From Salpingoeca rosetta (lineage: Eukaryota; Opisthokonta; Choanoflagellata; Craspedida; Salpingoecidae), in NCBI RefSeq assembly GCF_000188695.1, contig NW_004754929.1, forward strand, positions 719,396-754,395: a DNA stretch of 35,000 nucleotides. Reading direction: 5' to 3'. Both the position numbers and the translations under genes were made by a program. Below the pieces are notes generated by a model that had not been told where the DNA came from, did no database searches, and saw only the letters and a list, made by a program, of their open reading frames with translations. How positions within the stretch are numbered: the first letter of the stretch is position 1; each line of letters starts with the position of its first letter. Positions 24,295-34,500 of the stretch are shown here, in pieces.

Positions 24295-24860
24295 TGTGTA
24301 TGTGCGGGTGTGCGTCTGCGTGTGCATGCAAACAGGCCTCCTGTGTTGTTGTTGTTGTTGTACATTGGTCTCCTTTGGTTTTCTCGTGCTAATTCGCGCT
24401 GTTGCGTGTTACTCTTGCGGCTGCAGGTGGTATGTCCATGTCGCTGCCCTCAAACGGAAGCAGCACAACAACGATGACATCCACCGCCACGACAACCGCT
24501 GCACAAACGACAACAGCTTCCACAATGGGCGGAACAACAACACCTGTTGTGTCCACGCAGAGCGGGCCGACGATGCTGAATCTTCTCGATCCAGGCAACG
24601 TCAACGGCACTGCGGTGCAGAACGCAGACGGGAGCTGGACGTTTGCCGATGACGCTTTTCTGCAGCTGCTGTCGCATGGCATGCGCATCACGTCTCGCTT
24701 CTCCATCGCTTTTGACATGCAACAGACGCCAGGCAACTCGGGCTACTACCTCGCCAAGTCAGACGCCCTCGGCCGCAGGTATGTCGCTCGATTGCAGGCA
24801 AGGTGCCGTTTGTCCGCATGCCACATTGCAGCCTCGAACATGGTCTCTTGAACTGAGAAT

Positions 24861-24909
<49 letters not shown>

Positions 24910-26177
24910 ACACACACACACAAACGCTCACTCGCATACACGTTTACACACACACACACACACACAAACGCTCACTCGCATACACGTTTACACACGTCCA
25001 TGCACACTTGTGCGCTGCACACAGGTTCTTCAGTCTGTACAACACGGCGACGAGTCAGCAGCTGTATTTTGTGTACCGTGTGCCTGGAGCAACCGACATT
25101 CGGTTCACACGGTTCACGACCAATCTCAACGATGGCAACAGGCACAAGGTTGGTGTGATGGGTGTTGCTTGGGGTGGTGGGTGATGGAAACCCTTGCAAG
25201 TGACACATGCTGCACACGTAGGTGGTCTTCACCTGCTTTGAGGCTGCAAGCACTCGGTAACCCTTGACGCCTATTTTTTTTTTCCCATTGCACCTGCCAT
25301 ATTAGGTGCTTGTGAGCGTGAACGGCCAGTCAATCACGGTGACTGTCGATGGAAGCGTTGTTGGCACCAATACGCTTGATGCCGAGGTCGATGACTGCGG
25401 TGCTGCCTCGGATGATTGCATCTTCTTCATGGGCCAAAAGGCATCGCTGACAGGTACGCATATGCATGCGGTCAATGTGTGTGTGTGTGAATGCGTATGT
25501 GTGAGTGCGTTCTCGTGTGTGTGCATGTGTGTATGTGAATGCGCTCTCGTGTGTATGCACGTGTGTGGCTGGCTTGTGGGGCTCTTGGGCATTGCCGAGG
25601 TTAACATGACCCATGCAGTTCAACATCAGAGCACTTTCTCACCGTGCTCGTGTGGCTTGTTTGCACCGACTCAGGTGACACCCTCAACTTTGACGGCACC
25701 ATGTTTGCTGCCGCTCTGTTCCCGGACTCTGCACTGACCGAGTTCCCTCAGCTCGAAATTGTGCAGGTCAGCTGTTGATAGCTTGGTGCTCTGTTTTTTG
25801 TGGTGGTCGTGGTGGTCGTGGTAGTTGTTGTTGTTTAAGTTGTGGTAGTTGTTTAAGTTGTTGTTTAAGTTGTTGTTTAAGTTGTTGTTTAAGTTGTTGT
25901 TTAAGTTGTTGTTATTGTTGTTGTTTAAGTTGTTGTTTAAGTTGTTGTTGTTTGCGCCTGTCATACGGCAAAGGGTATGCGCCAATCGAGGAGAAGTACA
26001 ATGATCTGCAGTACCGCCGACGCGCCCTCACGCTCATGACTGTTGATGACATCGTCGCAAACGTCACAGCGTACGCCAATGCCTCGTGCACTCGTGGCTT
26101 AAGTTGTTGTTGTTGTTTAAGTTGTTGTTGTTGTTGTTGTTTAAGTTGTTGTTGTTAAGTTGTTTAAGTTGTTTAAG

Positions 26178-26212
<35 letters not shown>

Positions 26213-27701
26213 ACTCTTGCTGCTGCTCCATATGTAGTGGTACTGCGTGTGGCGTGCATGATTTGATGTGCGTTTGAAGGACAGTCCTTGCCACGCTGAC
26301 ACCCGTTCACACTCACGCATCTTGTTTCAATGCACGCAGCCCGGCGGAGATGTGGTGTCGACATCCTCCACAACCACAACCACGACCACGACCACACCAG
26401 CGCCACAGACGACAACGTCACCAGCACCATCGACGCCGGTAGCAGCCACCCCTGCATCCGCACTTGACCTGCCTGCCTACCTGGGTGAGATGCTTTGCTT
26501 GATGATGGTGGTGGTGTTGTGTCCGTATGTGTGTGATTGTTTGTATGTGTTCGTATGTGTGTGATTGTTTTGTGTCCGTGTGTGTGATTGTTTTGTGTCC
26601 GTGTGTGTGATTGTTTCTGTGTGTGTGTGATTGTTTGTTCGTATGTGTGTGATTGTTTGTTCCTGTGTGTGTGAATGCGTGATTGTTTGTGTGTACTGAT
26701 GTATTCATGTACCCTTGTGTGTGTGTGCGTGTGTGTCTGCGCCTGTTGTGGCATGAGCATTACAACCTGCCTGCAGCTGGCTGCATGCCTGCCTGTTTGC
26801 GGTATCTTGCTCAACAGTCTCACATGCGTCTCGTGTACAGTGTATGAGGGCTTGGATACGACACGTGTCGTGACAGGTGTGCGGCCCTATTCGCAGTTTA
26901 TCGCGTTTGTTCGCGTCATCAACACGGCTGGCTCTGTCGACTCGAGCCTGCGGGCAACCATCACACCACAGGACGGTAAGCTGTCATGTACATGCCAACA
27001 CCACCAGCTGTCAGCCCCTTCGTAGCAATAACTGAAGCAACAATACTACTCTCTCACTGAAACAGCCCCTCACACCACCATGATCGCACTCACGCACCCC
27101 GTGACACCTCACACCAACACCACTTGCGTCGTCGCCCTTGCACATGGACAGCCCCAGGCCGCGTGTCCGCGCCCAACGCGACGGCCATCAGTGCCAGTGC
27201 TGCATTGATTGAGTGGAGCGCACCGGAGTTTGCCAATGGAATCATCACCCAATACCAGGTGACGATGATGCAAAGCGAGAAGGCACACAAAGGCGTTACA
27301 TGAGAGTGATGTGCTGCCATTTCTATTCTTGAATGAATGGCTTCAGCCACGAAGACAGATGCGCATCCATTTGATCATCCCCTGACTGACAACGACACGG
27401 ACGTACCTTTGCTTGCCTCCCCCTCCGCCTCCTCCTTCCCTCCCTCCCTCCCTCCCTTCCCTATCCTTTTCCCTGGTTGCATGTGTGGTTCTCTTGTTTC
27501 GGGTTTGTTGCCTGTGCAGATTCGCGTGCGTGCTGCTGGCAACCAAGGCCGCGGCTCCGCTGTTTTCACCGGCTTTGCGTTCTCGCACATTGCAACGAAT
27601 TTGGACCCGGCAACCAGCTACGAAGCCCAGCTCATCGTATCCACCAGTGCTGGCAGCACAGCGTCTGCTTGGACAGCCTTCACCACCCGCGAAGCACGTG
27701 C

Positions 27702-27788
<87 letters not shown>

Positions 27789-28445
27789 CGTCGTGCGTTT
27801 CTTTTAGAAGTGTCATAGGTTTTGTTTTGCTACCACCGCTGTGCTCTTTCCTCCAGCCTACTTGTGGGTTGTATTCTCCCCTCTCTCCTTCCACCTTCTT
27901 ACGTCGTCGATTGCTGCGTACTGTTTGCGTGTTTTGCGCTGCAGTCCCGACTGGGCTGGCTGACCCCGTGCTCAGCGACATTCAGGCCACCAGCGCCCGC
28001 GTTTCCTGGTCACCACCTTCGTCTCCAAACGGTTCGTCGCAACACCTGCAGTGTCGGCCGTGCTTGCATGCCGGTGGCCGCACACTGATGCATATTCTCT
28101 CTTCTGTCTGACGCGTTTGCACACACGTACACACGCACGCCCATACCATTTCTTTGCTTCTTGTGCTGGTTGTTTGTCATCCACCTCTATTCTTTGCAAC
28201 AACAACCTTTTTTCTTGCAGGTGAGATTACCCGCTATCTGCTGCTGGTGGATGGCACAACCGTCTTCAATGGAAACACTCTGGAGACGACGTTGTCCTCG
28301 CTCTCGCCAGGCACAAGCTATGATGTGCAGCTGCAAGCGTGCAACACGCTTGGGTGCACCTCTAGCACCGCCACCTTGTACACCCGCGAAACAGGTGGGC
28401 ATCTGACACGCTTGCTTCTCAGTACTGCACGACCTAAACCATGCC

Positions 28446-28512
<67 letters not shown>

Positions 28513-31500
28513 GCCACGAGACTCACGAAACACTGCGGTTCCCATGCGTCTCTGTTTGTTGTTCCTTGCTTGCTTGTGTGCTCCTGCAGCGCCTGGGGGT
28601 CTCGCAACACCTATCATTGCGAGCGTGCAGGCACGCGCCATCACCCTTGCCTGGCAACCACCAACGTCGCCCAATGGGCAGGTGCGAGCGTGCGTGCATG
28701 GATGAATGTCACGTTGGAAGTGTGTTTCTTTGCTCTTTTATTTCTTTTGTGCTCTGACGGTGTGTGGTTATTGCAGTGGTTTCTGCGCTCACATCCTCGC
28801 TTTCATCTTCAACATGCTAACAATCATCTGTCGCACATTGGGAATCCAGGTGTCGTACGTTGTGCAGCGGCGCGAGTTGACTGGGGACGAAAACAGCCCA
28901 ACGCCACTGGCAACACAGAACATTACGGAACCCACCACTGACACATCGCTTGTGGACACCAATGTCTCCCCCTTTACCCAATATGAGTATCGCATCGCAG
29001 CCTTCACCACGGGTAAGCAGTGCGCTGCACAAGCTTTGCCTGCAAGCAATACCACACCTGCCATTGATGTCTCCTCTGTGTGTCCGATGGCATACAAGCC
29101 CCTCCCCCAACAAATACAGTTGCATGCAAGCACCGACTCGCACACACACACACACACACACACACTCACTCACTCACACACACACACGCGCTCTCTCTCA
29201 CTCTTACTCGCCTTACGCAAACATACGACACGCACAACCTCTCCTTTGACTTAGGCGGCACAACGCTGTCTGGTTGGGTTGCCGTGCGCACGAGCGAGGC
29301 TGCGCCCGAAGGCATTGCACCACCGACTGTCATTGCAACTGCACCCAGGAGCCTGGCCGTGACGTTTGCACCACCAGCAACGCCAAACGGCGTCGTGACG
29401 AGCATGCGCATTGTCGTCAGCGCCGCTTCCGGCACCGTGCTGACGGTGGATGCCACGGGAACACGCTCCCTCAACATCACCGACTCTGATGCGCTGTCTG
29501 CATACACAACCTATGACGTCGCTTTGGAGGCGTGTACGGATGCCGGTTGCTCAACGTCGCAGCCCTCCCAAGTGGCCACCCCCGAAGACGGTACGTGCAT
29601 CGAACGCTCTTGTTCTCATGTGTAAGTGGTTTGAAGGCGTCCTTGATCGGCACCCCATCTCACCACGAACATACATGCACACACACACACACACACGCGC
29701 GCGCGTGTACGCACACACGCACACATGTACACACACACATGCACACACACACACACACACATGCACACACACTCACTCTCACACACATGCACACACACGC
29801 ACTCTCACACACGTACATACACATGCACACACACACACACACACACAGACCCTGTGGACTTGGCTCAGCCTGTTGTGACGACAATCAACTCCAGCGCGTT
29901 CCAGATCAACTGGCTGCCGCCATCACAGCCCAACGGCATTATCACCACGTACATTCTCATCATCGGTCGCGTAACGGGCCCGCCGGCCATCGTATCGCTC
30001 AACGGCGACGTGCTTTCCTATGTGTTTGCGGATCCGGCGTTTGTTCAGCCTTACACCGTGTACCAGTTCCTCTTGCAGGCGTGCAATTCTATCTCTTGCG
30101 TGACAAGCTTGAGTGTGGACGCACGCTCCGGCGAGGTGCCACCATCGGGCCTTGCATCGCCCACACTCGTCGCCCTGTCCAACGGCGACGTCAGCGTGTC
30201 ATGGGCGCCGCCAGAGAACGCAAATGGCCAAATCACAGAGTACATTGTGTTCCAGCAGCAAGGGTCTTCCTCCCTTGCTCGCCGCCGCCGCGCTGCTGGC
30301 AACTCCACCGTGCCCGTGTCATCCACAGCAACAGCAGCGACAACAGTGACAACCCCGCCTGGTGCTGGTGGCTCAACGTCCTCCACACCCCCGCTCGACC
30401 CCATCAGTTCCACATCAACCACAACGGCGCAAATGAGCCCCGTGACCTCCTCGTCCTCCACAGCGACCACGGCTGCCCCAACGACGCCACTGTCTTCGAT
30501 GCCACTGCCGTCCACGGTACCTGCCGCGGCGACCACAGGAGCAGGTCCAATTGCTTCATCGAGTGCTCCAGCGGCATCCACATCCACGAGCACATCGCTG
30601 CCACCAGCGACGACCGTGCAGCAAACCGTTCGCATGGCGGGCGTGTCTGCGGCGGACGTGCCACTTCCGCTTGTGGAGCAGGTGTATCTGGATGCACTGG
30701 ACGCCAAAGCACAGGAGGTCACCGCTGAGCTGAAGGACTCGAACTCCACTCTTCTTCGCCGCCGACGCCGGCGACGACGTGCCACACAGGAAGGCGAGGC
30801 AGTGCTTGTTGTTGTGACAGCGACAGTACCGCGTTTGGATGACGTGAGCGACGCTGTCCAGGCCATGCAGCATGTTGTATGGTCAGGCACGCTGCTGACA
30901 GCATTGCAGTTTGCGGATCCAGCCACCTTCCGTGACGCAACCATCACTGTCGCACAGGACGCCGCCGCCGTCGCAGACTCGACAACCCCGGCCACCGGCA
31001 CAAGTGCACCGGCATCTACCACATCCACCATTGCAGCGACGACGACGACAACGACAACGTCAGCGACAACGGAGGAGCCGGTGATCGTGTATCGTGGACT
31101 GGACACGCAGGTCATTGTGTCTGGTTTGCTGTTCAACACGGAGTACACGTTTGTGGTTGCCGCAAGCAACGGTGCTGGCAGTGTGTTCAGCGATCCCACC
31201 AGCGTGCACACCGTGGACGGCCCACCGTCTGGTGTTGCCGCGCCGACTGTGGCCCAGGACACGCCAACATCTGTCCGCGTGGTGATTTCAGCGCCAGACA
31301 TGCCAAACGGAGACGGCGTTTCCTACAGCGTGCTTGTGGATGGCTCTGCGTCTGCCGACGCCAGCGAGGCGGGCGAGGTCGTGGTCAATGGCCTCCAGCC
31401 CTTCACCACGTACACTGTTGCCGTGCAAGCGTGCACGACTGGCGGCTGCACAACCAGCAGCGCCGTGAGCATTCGCACGTTGTCAGATGCCCCTGCTGAC

Positions 31501-34500
31501 CTTGATGCCCCAAGTGTGACGGCAACGTCGTCGTCGTCGCTCGTCGTGACCTGGATGGCGCCCGGAAAGCCCAACGGCATGTTGTTGGACTACAAGGTGT
31601 GGCTGCGAGAACTCGAGCAGTGCAGCATTGCCGAGTACCGCGAGGAAAATGGGTATGTGGTGCAATCGGAGGCAGGCCTGCCCACGCGCGACAACGACGG
31701 GCTGTCCTGTCGCTTCGTCACGTGTCCTCTTGGCCTGAGCGCCTGCGGGCTGACCTGCTACGATCCGTTCAACGAGGCGTGCTGCGATGGTCAGGTGCAC
31801 GACCGGCAGTCTGGCCACGAGTGCTGCGGCACCAACTACGTTGCAAGCGATGGCTCCGGTGACACCACTTGCTGTGGCGGCCAGCTTGTGCCCACACGCG
31901 CCGGGTTTGGCTGCTGCGCTAGCCGCTACGTTTCCATGGGTGCCGACCAGGTGTGCTGTGAAGGCCAGGTGCAGACTGGCAACGAGTGCTGTGGCGACAT
32001 TGGCTTTGTCAACACGCCGGAGCAGCCACGCATCTGCTGTGGCGGACAGGTCTTTGACAGCTTCAGCAACCGCCAGTGCTGTGGTGGTTCCATTGTCTCG
32101 TCTCAGCTCGTTTGCTGCGGCGGCCTCGATACCGGCATCGCCCACGACCCAATGTGCGTGTGGTGGTGTTGTTGTTGTTCTTGGTGTTGTTGCAAGTGTA
32201 CATACTCGTGCGCGCCTGCATGTGTGTGTGTGTGTCGGTGCGTGAAGTATGTGTGAAACTGTGTGCTTTGAATGTGTGTGGAACTTCGCGCTTTGTTGAC
32301 CAACACAAGATCTTTGCTTGCGTTCATCCATAGCTTTGTTGGCTCACGTGTGTGCCCTTTTCGCTCATCTCTAACCAAAAATCATTGCAGGGAAGAGTTT
32401 GCGTGCTGTGGAACAGATTATGTGCACGGACCAACGAGCACATGCTGCGGTGAAGGCGCTGATGCTCAGGCGTTCACGTACGGCACCGCAGAGGAGAAGT
32501 CGCAAGATTCGCGAACATGCTGCGCCAACGACCTCATCGCTCAGGTTTGAATACTGCTGATGTGCGGATACGTTTGCATGTGCATGCATTTGTGCAACAT
32601 GTGTGTGTGTGTTGAATGTTGCGTGTTGCGTGTTGTGTGAGTGTGTGTATGATGTGTTGCGTGTTGCGTGTTGCGTGTCGCGTGTCGCGTGTCGCGGGTG
32701 GCTGCTCGTTGACTCCACCTTTCATAGCTTTCAATGCGTTTTGTGTCCATTCAAGACCTTGTCCATGACACCCGCCTCACTCAACGCACCCCCTTTGACA
32801 GTCACAGGAGTGCTGTAATGGCCGCGCGTATGATCCCACGACCGAGACATGCGCAGACCGAACGTCTTCGTCCAGCAGCACGATTCGCGAGTGCTCAGCG
32901 GGAACCGTGTGCTCTGGCGCCGGCAGCGACGGCGCCGTGTGTGGCAGCTGCGACTTTGACAACACCCAGCAGTCGTGCTTCGCGGTCGACGTGACCCAGG
33001 CGCTGGCTGATGCCGCGCAGCACCCAGACCGCACGCTTGTTGTGCCGCCACAGGAGGAGAGCCAGTGCATGTATGTGCTGTGCGGGCTCGACGAGAGCGT
33101 GTGTGGCGCAACGTGCTTTGGCCCAGACGAGGTGTGCTGCAGTGGGAAAGTGTACCAGCGCGACAGCTCCCGTCGCTGCTGTGGCACCAGCTACCTCCCG
33201 CGAACAAGTGGCGACGTGTGCTGTGGGAACGCCCTGTATCCGTCACAGCCCGGCCACGCCTGCTGTGGCAGCCGCTACGTCGACATCCCCGATGGCAGCG
33301 TGTGCTGTGACGGGCTTGTGCTGGATGGTGACTCGTGCTGCGGCGCCGAGGGCTACTATGCCGTAGACGTGGGCGATTCAATGAAGTGCTGTGGCGGACA
33401 GCTGCTTGAGACCACAAGCGGTATCCAGCAGTCGTGCTGTGGCAGCGGTTTGATCGTGTCGGGCGAGGTGTGCTGCGAGGGCGTGTCGTACGAGCAACAA
33501 GACGGGTACGCGTGCTGTGGATCCGCGTACGTGCGCGAGGACAGCAGTCTCTGCTGCAAGGCAGCGGATGGCGCTATTGTGGTGCACGATTACAGCAGCG
33601 CATCGGCCAAGGCGCTCGCGGGCGAGGTGTGCTGTGGCACCAGCGCCATCCCAAGCCACCTTGGCTGCTGCAACGGCGAGCCATTCGACGAGACGGAGTA
33701 CGTGTGCGCGGACCGCAGCAGCGGCTCTCGCTCATCCTGCGCTGCCGGCCGCCTGTGTCCCGTCAGCCAGGCAGACTCTGCGTACTGTGATTCGTGCTCG
33801 TTTGACACGGCCGCGAGCGTGTGCGGCGTTGCGGTTGGCGTGCCGTTCACGCCGGAGTGCAGCGCCACGCCCTCCCTCGCGTACGCGGGCCCGGGCTTCA
33901 CGGCGACGGTGAACGACCTGAAGGAGGACACGCGTTACGAGGCCCAGGTCGAGGCAGCAACCATCGGTGGCGTGGCTCGAAGCGGGTGGACGCCCGCAAG
34001 CACGCTTTCCGGCGAGCTTCCTGCGCCACGCTTGCTCGTGCTGGGCAACAGCAGCATCCTCGTGTCATGGGACGACGCACCCACGGAGTTTGGTGTTGTG
34101 CAGCGGTATGAGCTTTACCGCGACGGCACCGTGCTCGTGTTCTCTGGCCTGTCCACCGTGTTTGAGGACACAGGCCTGGTCCCCGGCACCATGCACACGT
34201 ACGAGTACGTCGCTGTGTCTGAGTTGACGACGACGCGCTCGCGCACAGCCAACGCGACCACGTTCACCTCTGTACCCGCGGGCTTCAGCGCCCCAACGTG
34301 CACTGCGCTCGGTGCAACCAGCGTGCAGGTGCAGTGGACAGAGCCTTTGCAGCCCAACGGCATTATTCTGCAGTACATTCTGCAGCGTGGTGACTCCCCA
34401 GACACGCGCACCAACGTGCAGCTGAGCCTGGCGGAGGTGGTGCAGGGCCTGGAACCGGCGACCGCCTACACGTTCCGCGTGTTTGCCTGCACCGAGACGG

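Larger units (their letters stand above)
24427..26484 (+). other. LamG domain with Thr-rich flanks, nested inside FN3 module 10
   Basis: Exons 24427-24778, 25025-25148, 25306-25453, 25675-25766 and 26340-26484 encode a Thr/Ser-rich linker, a LamG-like beta-sandwich ([68 protein letters not shown]) and a second Thr-rich linker. The FN3 then resumes with [11 protein letters not shown] at 26841. In human usherin two LamG domains interrupt an FN3 in the same manner; here only one was found. Confidence 0.8.
26841..30270 (+). other. FN3 array 2 (second half of module 10, modules 11-15, first half of module 16)
   Basis: Encodes the remaining half of FN3-10 and complete modules beginning [44 protein letters not shown] and [11 protein letters not shown], then the first half of a module beginning [11 protein letters not shown] that ends at [13 protein letters not shown]. 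Introns again tend to fall after the PNG loop (27258, 28031, 28681). Confidence 0.85.

Noticed and set aside
29532..30728. Plus-strand open frame of 398 codons overlapping usherin in another frame
   Set aside because: Runs from a CA repeat into the FN3 exon out of frame; no domain pattern, whereas the usherin frame gives clean FN3 modules.
30051..31301. Minus-strand open frame of 416 codons, Val/Ala-rich
   Set aside because: Reverse complement of the mucin-like Thr/Ala-rich usherin insertion; composition is explained by the plus strand.
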